From positions 1-58,773 of the forward strand of contig NZ_AQQS01000036.1 of NCBI RefSeq assembly GCF_002088275.1: a stretch of 58,773 bases of DNA, given 5' to 3'. The first letter of the stretch is position 1, and every line of letters starts with the position of its first letter. Source of the stretch: Aurantimonas sp. 22II-16-19i. GTDB taxonomy: Bacteria > Pseudomonadota > Alphaproteobacteria > Rhizobiales > Rhizobiaceae. The translations under genes were made by a program, and so were the position numbers. This document shows, piece by piece, positions 7,774 to 16,493 of this stretch. The notes below the pieces were generated by a model. It saw only the letters and a program-made list of their open reading frames with translations. It had not been told where the DNA came from and ran no database searches.

Positions 7774-10700
7774 TATCGTCCTCTTAAGGTTAGTATCGAC
7801 GCAGGCAAGTAGATGTTGAATTCGATACGCAACTCACTCTCGTGAGCATAAAATATGAGAGCGGCGCTTTCGGACCGAATGTTTCGCATTATGCCGACCG
7901 CCTTTCGAAGCCCCGTGAAACCCTCTTGTACAGCAGCAGAATCGATCTCTTCTTGGATTGGCGACAGCGCGCTTTCAATTCTGAGCTTCGCGTGTTCAAA
8001 TGTAGCAAGCGTGTCAACCTCAGAGTGTATTGATACGACAATGACAGTTTCAGATGCCCCGTCCTCGCCCGATTCCGCTTGAACCAGAATTTTTCCGCCT
8101 TTAGATCCGTACTTTGCAGCATTGCCGATTATTACGAACAAAATATCGCCAAATGCATCAAAACTAGCTCGATTTAGCAATAGCGCTTCGTCTACCCGAA
8201 CGTCCTCGGCGAACTTATAGTCAGGGTCCAATTCACGAACGATAGAAAGCGTCGAAGTGACAAGCATCCGCAAGCTATAACTGTCCCGGCGAAAAACCGG
8301 CCGAATAAACCATCCGCACACTTCGTGAATTTTTTGACGGCTCGTAGCAACAAGCTCCGATACGACTGGGTAGACATGAGCCTGCGTTCTTGGATCACAT
8401 GCGTTCCACAAGTCGACAAGGCCATTATTGATTTTCGGCAACAGTGTCCTGAGAAGATACATACGGAGGAGCGCTAAGTCGGCCTCGGTACAATCCCAGC
8501 ACAACGCGTAAAGGTCGGGAAATAGATCATAGCCACCCTTGCTCGTGTAAACTCGATCTCGTATCTGAAACATGGCCGCGTCTAAGTGCGCAACACTCGC
8601 AACACGACCCCAATCAGCGCGTATCAGGCCTCTCTCGGGGTTTACGTGATTCAATTGAATTACATTGCGTCTCGCATCATCCAATTCAGCAGCAGTTTCC
8701 TTGCGCCACTCTTCGACCTTCTGCGCAAAGTCCGCGACTTTTTCATCACGCTCTTCTACTTCCTGCAGACGATTTGCTACCCTCGTTAGCGGCGTCATCA
8801 CCGAGCCGCTAAGCGTTCCGTGTCGAATCCGCCTGCTTAAGTAAGCATCAAGACCAAAGCTTTTGTCGCGGGCGAATGCGATAAGCGTCTCGGATAAAAT
8901 GCTCAACAGGAGGTGCTCAGATCCAACTTCAGATGGCGCCATTACGTCATCTTCAGCGGCTGCTTGTTCACTTCTGTTTAGGTAACGAAGTAGAGAAAAT
9001 TCAGTTCGACCTGGGCCTTCGGCTAAAACGGTTTGCGTGTAACGGCTTACGGCATTTTTTTGTGTCTCGTCGAACCACTCTCTCAGCGATTCTTCGTCCA
9101 CGTGGATCCGCGTGCTGTCTAGATCGGTTCTAATATCGAGAGTTTCGAGTTCTCGGGAGAGGGAAGAAATCTCATCGTTTAACGATTCGTATAGATCTGA
9201 GTTTGTGGCTATAAGCCATCGACATATTTTTATACGCGATATGAGAACGTCCTTTGTTGAGGACATCAGCAGGAATAGTCGTTCCAAGAAGCTACGAGTC
9301 GACAATGTTGCGATATGTTGAGCAGTTGCACTGTTACCGTCAGATATATACTGAATGAAGTCTTCCACATTTGAAAATCCCGAACTATGTATAATAGACA
9401 TTAGCGTCAGCCGTCGCTCTAGATCGTTGTCGCGGCTGCGATGACGCCGGAAAATGATGTCTTGTGCGACGAAAACAAGAAGGTCTTTTCCGCCCTCAAC
9501 TGCTTCCTGCGACAATGTTGAGAGGGCTTGATCTGAGATGAAATCCTGCAGCCCTTCCATGCCTGCGAGGGTGTTCGCTAGCATTCTCCTATCGCGCGAC
9601 ACGGCGTTTATGTTCTGGTCTAAACTCGTCGTGAGCAAACTGGCAGAAATTAGCGAGTTTTCTCCGGCTTGAACGTCAGGCGATATGCTGGATCGGTGCC
9701 ACAGACTTTGCTCGCTCGAGAGCTTTTGGATATCCTGAGGTGTTATATCTGGGTCATCAAGTAAGGCTCTTATTCGTTTTGCCCATTGATCGTGATTGTA
9801 GCCACGCTCTTGAAGAAAGAGGTAGTTAATCGATGTGCGGATACTCGACGACGTTAAAAAATCCGAAAAAATAAAATGCATCCTATATACTTCGAGGTCA
9901 TTGAGTTTGCTGTTGTGATCTAGATAGGCAGCGCAGGGGTGAATTGTTGCGCGCGTAAAGCGGTGGGAAAGAAGGTGCGTGATACGTTCGTCGAGAACGA
10001 TTGTTTGGCATTCGAATTCGTCGATGTTCGATGTCTGCCAAACATAAATTGCGGAATCGACGAGTGAAGCGGTGCTAAACCGAAGACATGCTGTGGCGTC
10101 GTCGACTGCATGAGTGTTTGCGCCAAGGATCGCTTGACGCAGTAATACTTTGTACCACTCGTCTTTAATAGACCCGGGTTTAAACAGGTCATGCCAGTAT
10201 CGTATCGAAACGCACGGATTAAATGTCGGATCTATCAAATCATATAGAAACTTGCAGTATACGCCCCAAAAGCGGCGCGGGTGGCTTTCTGTCGTGCGCC
10301 TGACGAATTTCGTGAGGGCTGGCAGTCCGCCGGATAGTAATTTAGCATACAAAATTTTCTTCAGTAAAAGTAACGACCAGCCGTAGTCGCGAATATGGTC
10401 GTCGATAAGAACATCATCGGCTTTTTGCCATACACCAGTTTCTAGACGAAAGTTAATATCAGCAATACTCTTGAGTGCAGCGACAAGCTTGGGGGCGTGG
10501 AAGTTCAGTCGAGCGATAAGCAGGGCGCGTTCCCTGGGCCGGCTGAGTGGCTTGAGACGTATAAGTCCGGTGTGGGGAACGAGTATTGTGTCGCTAGGGA
10601 AAGTGTTACCAAGGCCTGGAAATGGGAGGCCATGTCTATCTTCGCAGAGTTCGAAGATTTGAACTGATTGCTCGAGACCCATAGTAGCGCGAATCGTTTG

Positions 10701-10793
10701 AATGTTTTTCGCAAACGGGCGTTTTTTTTTGGCAAAAAGAAACGGCCTGAGTTGGTTGCGGACGTTTTTTAAGTCGGTCTGCCCGCGTCCCAT
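7773..10793 (-). CDS. Large GHKL-ATPase sensor protein, Detocs DtcA-like
   Basis: This 1006-residue protein heads the three-gene operon. No membrane segment is visible, so it should be cytoplasmic. The first 670 residues match no family I recognise and look mostly helical. A coiled-coil-like stretch spans about 675-710 (DEKVADFAQKVEEWRKETA). The C-terminus is a histidine-kinase-type ATPase: N-box DILFVIIGNAAKYG at 883-896 and a late G-box EGFTGLRKAVG from 957. The usual DxGxG box is not recognisable, and neither is a canonical H-box (H806 and H823 are merely candidates). The start at 10793 has AGGA about ten bases upstream. Expected role: sense infection and pass phosphate to the two receivers. 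An inactive or atypical kinase remains possible. Confidence 0.72.
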   Translation of the reverse strand: MGRGQTDLKNVRNQLRPFLFAKKKRPFAKNIQTIRATMGLEQSVQIFELCEDRHGLPFPGLGNTFPSDTILVPHTGLIRLKPLSRPRERALLIARLNFHAPKLVAALKSIADINFRLETGVWQKADDVLIDDHIRDYGWSLLLLKKILYAKLLSGGLPALTKFVRRTTESHPRRFWGVYCKFLYDLIDPTFNPCVSIRYWHDLFKPGSIKDEWYKVLLRQAILGANTHAVDDATACLRFSTASLVDSAIYVWQTSNIDEFECQTIVLDERITHLLSHRFTRATIHPCAAYLDHNSKLNDLEVYRMHFIFSDFLTSSSIRTSINYLFLQERGYNHDQWAKRIRALLDDPDITPQDIQKLSSEQSLWHRSSISPDVQAGENSLISASLLTTSLDQNINAVSRDRRMLANTLAGMEGLQDFISDQALSTLSQEAVEGGKDLLVFVAQDIIFRRHRSRDNDLERRLTLMSIIHSSGFSNVEDFIQYISDGNSATAQHIATLSTRSFLERLFLLMSSTKDVLISRIKICRWLIATNSDLYESLNDEISSLSRELETLDIRTDLDSTRIHVDEESLREWFDETQKNAVSRYTQTVLAEGPGRTEFSLLRYLNRSEQAAAEDDVMAPSEVGSEHLLLSILSETLIAFARDKSFGLDAYLSRRIRHGTLSGSVMTPLTRVANRLQEVEERDEKVADFAQKVEEWRKETAAELDDARRNVIQLNHVNPERGLIRADWGRVASVAHLDAAMFQIRDRVYTSKGGYDLFPDLYALCWDCTEADLALLRMYLLRTLLPKINNGLVDLWNACDPRTQAHVYPVVSELVATSRQKIHEVCGWFIRPVFRRDSYSLRMLVTSTLSIVRELDPDYKFAEDVRVDEALLLNRASFDAFGDILFVIIGNAAKYGSKGGKILVQAESGEDGASETVIVVSIHSEVDTLATFEHAKLRIESALSPIQEEIDSAAVQEGFTGLRKAVGIMRNIRSESAALIFYAHESELRIEFNIYLPASILTLRGR

Positions 10794-10861
10794 TTGGTAT
10801 CATTCCTACTTGTTGCGCTATTCACGTTCCGCATTCCAGGTGATGCGGCAGGTAAGCGTGT

Positions 10862-10904
10862 ATTCTAGTCATACTCGATCATAACACAACCGCAGTTTCT
10901 GCGG
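10862..10904 (-). promoter_or_regulatory. Candidate promoter and operator of the Detocs-like operon
   Basis: Read on the minus strand, TTGTGT (10889-10884) and TAGAAT (10867-10862) are separated by 16 bases and lie about 70 bases before the start of the large sensor gene. Directly upstream is a perfect 6+3+6 inverted repeat, CCGCAGTTTCTGCGG (10890-10904), a plausible regulator site. Both calls are by eye; no regulator gene of obvious specificity is in the operon. Confidence 0.4.
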
Positions 10905-11050
10905 GTCAGAACAGTCCTCGGGCGGTTTGTTTGATAAGTGGCAACATTTCGCCAAATTGTGCTGACGTGGGGGTATGTGGTGTAGGCAGGAACTGAGAGG
11001 CGCGGGGACGGGAGGCTGTTACCAGACGTCATTCGAGTTTCAGCCCGAGT

Positions 11051-11085
11051 AAAAGGAAGCGCCGGGCTCGGAGTCGTTCCGGCGC
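11051..11085 (-). terminator. Rho-independent terminator after yebC
   Basis: On the minus strand, a seven-pair stem (GCGCCGG with CCGGCGC; arms at 11079-11085 and 11059-11065) is followed by TTCCTTTT at 11058-11051. It starts eight bases past the yebC stop. It would end the yebC transcript before the foreign operon. Confidence 0.7.
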
Positions 11086-11092
11086 CCCCTAC

Positions 11093-11842
11093 TCACGCTG
11101 CCGAGAGCTTCGCCATCACCGCGTCGTCGACCTCGAAATTGGCATAGACGTTCTGGACGTCGTCGTCGTCGTCGAGATTGCCGATCAGCCTGAGGACGCT
11201 CTGGGCCTTCTCCTCGTCGACCGGCGTGCCGGTCTGCGGCCGCCAGATGGCGCGCACGCTCTCGGCTTCGCCGAGGGCGGCCTCGAGGGCGGTCGAGACC
11301 TCGCTGAGGTCTTCGAAAGCGGTGATGATGGTGTGGCCGTTGTCGTCGGAGACGACGTCGTCGGCGCCGGCCTCGATCGCCGCTTCCATCACCTTGTCGG
11401 CGTCGCCGACCTTGGCCGGATAGACGATCTCGCCGACCCGGTCGAACATGAAGGCGACCGAGCCGGTCTCGCCCAGCGCCCCGCCGGACTTGGTGAAGTA
11501 GGAGCGCACGTTGGAGGCGGTGCGGTTGCGGTTGTCGGTGAGCGCCTCGACGATGACGGCGACGCCGCCCGGCCCGTAGCCCTCGTAGCGGACCTCGTCG
11601 TAATTGTCGCCTTCGCCGCCGGAGGCCTTCTTGATGGCGCGGTCGATGTTGTCCTTGGGCATCGACTGGGCCTTGGCGTTGTTGATCGCCAGGCGCAGCC
11701 GCGGATTCATGTCGGGATCGGGCAGGCCGGCCTTCGCCGCCACAGTGATCTCGCGGGCGAGCTTGGAGAACAGCTTGGAGCGCACGGCATCCTGGCGGCC
11801 CTTGCGATGCATGATGTTCTTGAACTGTGAATGACCGGCCAT
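11093..11842 (-). CDS. yebC: YebC/PmpR family regulator (TACO1-like)
   Basis: YebC-family proteins are about 250 residues and act either as DNA-binding regulators or, as more recently shown, as ribosome-associated factors helping translation of difficult motifs. The 249-residue product starts [19 protein letters not shown], the classic N-terminus, and contains [20 protein letters not shown] and the acidic C-terminal signature [13 protein letters not shown]. The frame stays open to 11923, but the extension is not conserved, so I use the ATG at 11842. In relatives yebC is followed directly by ruvC; here a terminator and 5.8 kb of other DNA intervene. Confidence 0.97.
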   Translation of the reverse strand: MAGHSQFKNIMHRKGRQDAVRSKLFSKLAREITVAAKAGLPDPDMNPRLRLAINNAKAQSMPKDNIDRAIKKASGGEGDNYDEVRYEGYGPGGVAVIVEALTDNRNRTASNVRSYFTKSGGALGETGSVAFMFDRVGEIVYPAKVGDADKVMEAAIEAGADDVVSDDNGHTIITAFEDLSEVSTALEAALGEAESVRAIWRPQTGTPVDEEKAQSVLRLIGNLDDDDDVQNVYANFEVDDAVMAKLSAA

Positions 11843-12004
11843 GGGGAGCTGCTCTCGGAATGTCGGTGGTGAAACGTGGGTGTCATATAAAAAAACTTCG
11901 CCGGTCCGTCCAGAATCATCCATGCGGCGGTGCAGCGGACGATCGCCGGTGACGCGCGCCGGATCGCTTGTGTGCCAGAGCCGGCTCGGGATGGGCTCGG
12001 GGCG

Positions 12005-13063
12005 TCAGAGAAAGTCGCCGTCGACGAGAAAATCCTCGCGCACGGGCCAGCGCTCGTCGCCGAGCGCCACCTTGCGGCGGAAGGGAAAGGCCTCGAAGAG
12101 CGGGCCCTCGTCGAAGTCGTAGATGGAGGCCTGCCTGTCGCACCATTCCAGCACCTGGTGCCAGTCGAGCGGGCGCCCGCGCGGCCAGATGAAGGCCGGC
12201 ACGGTGTCGCGGTCGAGGATCGAATAGAGGTCGCACATGCGGTGATCCATCAGCCGGGTGTCGGCGATCCGCATCTCCTGGGGGCCCAACGGCGTCGTCG
12301 CACCGAAGTAGAAGGCGGGAATGCCCAGCGCCTCGGCGACGACGAGGCCGTGCAGCGACGTCGACAGGATGCGGCGGCAGCGGCCGATGGCGCCGACGAC
12401 CTCGCCGACGCCTTCGACCGAGCGCCGGGTGATCGGGTTGATGAAGGCGATGCGGCCGGAAAGATCCTCCGGCACCTCGTAGCGGCGCAACTGCGGCTTC
12501 AGCGCCGCGCCCGGCCGGCGCTCGGCCCATTCGGTCAGATGCAGGACGACGCCGACGTCGTGGATCTTCTCCTGCCGCGCATGCTCGGGCCAGATCCGGT
12601 TGGCGAACCAGCCGGGATCGCCGAACACCTCCGGGCTCTCCACCCCGTTTTCCGCGAGGATCCGCCGCGTGTGCCGGCCCCGGCAGGCGGCAACGACGAA
12701 GCGCGTCGCCGCCGGCAGGTGGTAGCCGTCGGCGTCGACATTGAGGCCCGGGCTGATGGCGTCGAGACCCGATCCCCAGAGGCGGACCGTGCCGCCGGAA
12801 AAGTTCTGGGCGATCGTCCCGATGGTGGAAAGCCGGGTCTCCCCGCTCACGAAGGGCTGCTTTCGCAGCCGCCGGCCGGAGATCGCGCTGACGACGATCG
12901 GGCCGAGCGCGTCGCCGAAATTCACATAGGGCTGGTCCTCGGCCATGCTGGCCCAGGTGAGGTTCAGCTCCCGGTTGAGGGCCCGCCGGGACAGCTCGAT
13001 GCGGCGCCGGGCCCGGGGGAGGAGCGTCGTTTTCAGGAAGGAGATGTCGGAACCTCGGCGCAA
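12005..13063 (-). CDS. Polysaccharide pyruvyl transferase family protein
   Basis: This family transfers pyruvate from phosphoenolpyruvate to sugars of exopolysaccharides as ketals, or carries out related glycan transfers. The 352-residue protein has NFGDALGP at 48-55, the nucleotide-binding-like start of the fold, and STSLHGLVVAEALGIPA from 234, which is the most conserved family motif. The region between carries a second Rossmann-like half (GDPGWF at 148-153). No signal peptide is seen, consistent with a cytoplasmic enzyme. It is divergent from a sulfotransferase gene 191 bases away, suggesting the two modify the same surface glycan. The exact start is uncertain. Confidence 0.88.
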   Translation of the reverse strand: MRRGSDISFLKTTLLPRARRRIELSRRALNRELNLTWASMAEDQPYVNFGDALGPIVVSAISGRRLRKQPFVSGETRLSTIGTIAQNFSGGTVRLWGSGLDAISPGLNVDADGYHLPAATRFVVAACRGRHTRRILAENGVESPEVFGDPGWFANRIWPEHARQEKIHDVGVVLHLTEWAERRPGAALKPQLRRYEVPEDLSGRIAFINPITRRSVEGVGEVVGAIGRCRRILSTSLHGLVVAEALGIPAFYFGATTPLGPQEMRIADTRLMDHRMCDLYSILDRDTVPAFIWPRGRPLDWHQVLEWCDRQASIYDFDEGPLFEAFPFRRKVALGDERWPVREDFLVDGDFL

Positions 13064-13254
13064 TCGATCACCATGTCCCTGTCATTTCCACATCGCCCGC
13101 CCGCCTGTCCATCTCCCGCGCCCTTGCAACGGCCATGATTTGCCGAAACAAGGCCCGACGAACCCGGCAAGGGTGAGGTCGCCGCGGACGCTGTCGCGGC
13201 AGGGCTGGGACAGATCGGCTTGCCGGCTGCCGAGACCGCAGGGGAGTTCAGGAC

Positions 13255-14283
13255 ATGGCGCTCGATCCCTATTGGACGGAGGCCTGCGAGGCGGTCGGCA
13301 AGCTCCTCGCGGACAAGGGGCCGCTGGCGGTGGCACTGCCGGGGGAGCTGCGATCCCGCTTTGCCGGCAGCGTCGCCTATGGGGCGGCCGCCGATGCGGT
13401 GCTGCTCCACAAGGGGATGATGAGCGTCATGCCGCTGGACAGCCTGGTGCAGACAGCGGCGATGACGCCGGTCTTCGAGAACGCCGTGTTCGTGCTGCAT
13501 GCGCGCGGGGCCAATCCCGTCCAGACGACACCGGCGGGCGGCGGGATGCTGCGGCGGCTGTTCGGCAAGGCGCGCCCGTCGGCGCTCGAGGCCTATCTCG
13601 GCGACGTCGCCGCGGCGCGCTTCTCGGGCCGGCAGACGGTGTTCCTGCACATTCCGAAGACCGGCGGCACGTCGATCTTCGCGGCGGCCGCGGGCCGGTT
13701 CCGCCGGCCGCTGCAGCTGCGCTCCAACGCCGAACTGATGGAGACGCGCGACCATCTGCCGGCCCACGACTTCATCTCCGGCCACATCGCCTTCGACGCC
13801 GCGGAAACGGTCCTGAAAGGCGCGACCTATGCCACGCTGGTGCGCGATCCGCTCGACCGGCTGGTCTCGGCGACCGGCCATGCGCGCCGGCCGGGAGAGA
13901 CCGTCCGGCGGCTGCCACCCGACATGGGCGCCCTGCGCACCTGCCGGCTGAAGGCCTTTCTCGACACCTCGAACGGCCGGGCCGAGCTCTTCATCCAGCA
14001 GGGGATCATCGCCGGATTGCGCGGACCCGTGCCGGCCGCGCGGCTGGAAGAGCGGCTGGAGCGCATCGCCGTCGGCACGACGGAGAACATCGCCGCATTC
14101 CTCGCGCGCAACCGCCGGCTCCTGAAGATCGAGCCCGGCGAGGTCGGGCGCCGCAACGCCACCGCCGAGCGGGACCTCCTGGTGCCGCAGGAGGAGATCG
14201 AGGAAGCGCTGGCGCATCATGGCGACATGATCGAGGAGGCGCGGGCGTTCTACCGGGCCATCGCCGCAAGGGAAAACGCCTGA
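13255..14283 (+). CDS. Sulfotransferase family protein
   Basis: The 342-residue protein has the two PAPS-binding signatures of sulfotransferases: the 5'-phosphosulfate loop LHIPKTGGTSIF from 131 and the 3'-phosphate motif RDPLDRLVS at 197-205. The IPKTGGTS form is typical of the carbohydrate sulfotransferase group. The first 120 residues are an extra N-terminal domain with no family I recognise. PAPS-dependent sulfation of an extracellular polysaccharide or nodulation-type glycan is the best guess, given the divergent pyruvyl transferase. The ATG at 13255 follows GGGGAG with suitable spacing. Confidence 0.85.
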   Translation: MALDPYWTEACEAVGKLLADKGPLAVALPGELRSRFAGSVAYGAAADAVLLHKGMMSVMPLDSLVQTAAMTPVFENAVFVLHARGANPVQTTPAGGGMLRRLFGKARPSALEAYLGDVAAARFSGRQTVFLHIPKTGGTSIFAAAAGRFRRPLQLRSNAELMETRDHLPAHDFISGHIAFDAAETVLKGATYATLVRDPLDRLVSATGHARRPGETVRRLPPDMGALRTCRLKAFLDTSNGRAELFIQQGIIAGLRGPVPAARLEERLERIAVGTTENIAAFLARNRRLLKIEPGEVGRRNATAERDLLVPQEEIEEALAHHGDMIEEARAFYRAIAARENA

Positions 14284-14365
14284 CGCCTCGGCGGGCGGGG
14301 CGGCCGCTGCGAACGGCTGTCGACGCCGAGTGCCGGCGATGACCGTGGGAGAGGATGGAACAGCG

Positions 14366-14848
14366 ATGCGCAGGACGAAGATGCCGCCACTGCCGCTGAC
14401 CGGGGGCTGCCAGTGCGGAGCGGTCCGCTACGCGATCAGTGCGGTGCCGAGGGTGTTCTATCTCTGCCATTGCTCGGAGTGCCAGACCCAGACATCCAGC
14501 GCCTTCGGCGAGAGCCTGCGCTGCGATCCGGCGTCGGTGGTCGTGACCGGGACGATGAAGACGACGCGGCGGGTGGCGGAGAGCGGCACGGTGCGGCTCG
14601 GGGACTTCTGCCCCGCATGCGGCGTGCGCATCCAGCACCGGTCGGAGGGCGATCCCGGCCGCCTGAACGTCAAGGCGGGAACGCTCGACGATCCGAGCTG
14701 GCTGGTCCCGGCCGGCCATATCTGGACGCGGTCGAGGCAGGCCTTCGTGACGATCGGGGCAGACGAGCTGAGCTATCCGGAAGGGCCGGACGACGGCGGC
14801 GCGGCGATGGCGGCGCGCTGGCGAGAGATGCTGGGCCAGGGGGGCTGA
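14366..14848 (+). CDS. GFA/CENP-V domain zinc protein
   Basis: Proteins of this family have a zinc-binding fold named after glutathione-dependent formaldehyde-activating enzyme; most have no proven activity. The zinc ligands are all visible: LTGGCQCGAVRY, then LCHCSECQ, then FCPACGVRI. The length of about 160 residues is normal. The upstream frame is open from 14330, so the start could be one of three ATGs; the one at 14366 follows GAGAGG at a workable distance. It is in the same orientation as the sulfotransferase gene, 82 bases downstream of it, and may be cotranscribed. Confidence 0.85.
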   Translation: MRRTKMPPLPLTGGCQCGAVRYAISAVPRVFYLCHCSECQTQTSSAFGESLRCDPASVVVTGTMKTTRRVAESGTVRLGDFCPACGVRIQHRSEGDPGRLNVKAGTLDDPSWLVPAGHIWTRSRQAFVTIGADELSYPEGPDDGGAAMAARWREMLGQGG

Positions 14849-14972
14849 CGGGGCGGCGGGCGGAGGTCGCGCGGGCCCCGATCGGTCAGATCGGACGACC
14901 TGTCAGGGCCCCTGCGGTGCCGGATCGCCCCCACGAAGGCCGCCATCCCGGCGATGTCTTCCGGATGGCGTG

Positions 14973-15386
14973 TCAGCCGGGCTCCGGCGACAGGCCGCTC
15001 TGCCGTTCGGCGTCGAGTTCGGCGAGGCTTTCCAGGGCGGCCCGCACGATCTCCTCGCGCACTTCGAGTTCGCCCGCGCTCATCGCCGTGCGGTCGTAGT
15101 CCGACCAGAGGATCCAGCGCGACAGGCTGCGCGCCTCGGCGCTCTGCTGCAGGAAGATCCGGATGCCGGAATGGCGCTCGTCGGCGATGATCGAAACCAT
15201 CAGCGCCTCGATGGCATCGAGCGGCCCCTCGAGAAGCTGGGTGAAGCGGTGGAACTCGTGGATCAGGATGCCGGTGATCTCCAGCTCGGCGTTGCGCCGC
15301 GCCGCGATCGCGGCGATCCGCCGGAGGTCGTCGGCGGAAATCTCGGGCGAGGGGCGGGAGACATAGGCGAGCCGGTAGATCGTCAT
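14973..15386 (-). CDS. BLUF-domain blue-light photoreceptor
   Basis: BLUF domains bind FAD and switch hydrogen bonding in blue light. The 137-residue protein is almost only a BLUF domain (about 1-95) plus a helical C-terminal cap. The photoactive residues are in place: tyrosine Y8 in YRLAYVSR, asparagine N32 and glutamine Q50 in FTQLLEG. The conserved ITGIL and IADERH segments are also present. As in short BLUF proteins such as PixD, output is probably through protein-protein contacts. The start at 15386 opens MTIYRLAYV; the longer open frame upstream is not conserved. It converges on the GFA gene. Confidence 0.93.
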   Translation of the reverse strand: MTIYRLAYVSRPSPEISADDLRRIAAIAARRNAELEITGILIHEFHRFTQLLEGPLDAIEALMVSIIADERHSGIRIFLQQSAEARSLSRWILWSDYDRTAMSAGELEVREEIVRAALESLAELDAERQSGLSPEPG

Positions 15387-15544
15387 GATTGCGGACCTTC
15401 CTGCCGGCGCCGGATGCGCCACCGGCCGAGCATCGGTGCGGCGGATAACGACAATATGACTTTGCGCGCGAAGCGCCAACTGCTCCCTTCTGCCATCTGA
15501 ATCCGGCCGCTGCGAAAGGCGGCGGGAGCGATGGGAGGCGGGCG

Positions 15545-16234
15545 ATGGCTCCGAGGCCTGAAGCGCGGGACAGGCGGGGACCAGCGGGCGGCCTTGCGGC
15601 CTTTCCGATCGCGCTCGCCTTCGGCCTCGCCCTGGCCGTGCTGCCGGCGGCATCTCCGGTCCTTGCCGGCGAGGCGGGAGCGGCCGGCACGGACCCGTCT
15701 GCGGGCGAAGGGTCGGCGAAGGCCGATGCCGATGCCGATGCGGGGGCGGGGGCAGGGGCAGACGACCGTCTGTTCGAGGCCCTGAAGGCGGCGCCGGACG
15801 AAGCGACCGCGCGCGCCATCGAGGACCGGATCTGGCGCTTCTGGATGCAGGCGCCGGATGCCCGCACCGGAGAACTCGTGCGGGAGGCGATGGCGCGGCG
15901 CGAGGTCTACGACGTTGCCGGCGCGAAGAGCCTGCTCGACGAGGCGGCCGCCCGTGCGCCCGACTATGCCGAGATCTACAACCAGCGCGGCTTCGTGCGG
16001 TTTCTCCAGGACGATTTCGACGGAGCGCTCGAGGACGTCGACCGGGCGATCGAGCTCGAACCCCGGCATTTCGCGGCGATGGCGGGGCGGGCGCTCATCC
16101 TGATGCGTCAGGGGCGGCACCCGCTCGCCCAGAAGCAGCTGCGCGAGGCCGTCGCGATCGACCCGTTTCTGAAGGAGCGCGGCCTCATCGCCGGCGAGCC
16201 GGAACCGCCGGCGAGCCCCGGCGTCGATCTTTGA
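15545..16234 (+). CDS. Secreted TPR-repeat protein
   Basis: The 229-residue protein begins with a basic N-terminus and a hydrophobic stretch (about 20-40) ending ASPVLAG, a likely Sec signal peptide. A low-complexity Ala/Asp/Gly segment follows, encoded by short GCCGAT and GGGGCA repeats near 15722-15765. The remainder (about 110-215) holds two to three tetratricopeptide repeats, for example AEIYNQRGFVRFLQDDFDGA followed by ALEDVDRAIELEPRH. This is a common type of periplasmic TPR protein in the order, of unknown partner. It is divergent from the BLUF gene across 158 bases. Confidence 0.8.
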   Translation: MAPRPEARDRRGPAGGLAAFPIALAFGLALAVLPAASPVLAGEAGAAGTDPSAGEGSAKADADADAGAGAGADDRLFEALKAAPDEATARAIEDRIWRFWMQAPDARTGELVREAMARREVYDVAGAKSLLDEAAARAPDYAEIYNQRGFVRFLQDDFDGALEDVDRAIELEPRHFAAMAGRALILMRQGRHPLAQKQLREAVAIDPFLKERGLIAGEPEPPASPGVDL

Positions 16235-16493
16235 GCCGGGCGGCCGGAGAAGGGCGGCCGGAGAGGGACGGCTCTCTCGTCGGCAGGCCGAGCCGGGCCT
16301 CGCAGGGAATGCGTCCGCCTGCGCCGAACGCTCAGCTGCGATGACGGCTTGTTGATTTGGCTCGGCAGCGGTTGCTTGTAGCCTTTGCCGGGGAACGGCC
16401 GGCCGGGGCGGCGCGCCGCGACCACCGGGCCGGATCGCGTCCGCCGGCTCGATCCCGTGCGTCTTCTCACGCCGCCGGCAGGGGAGTTCAGCG

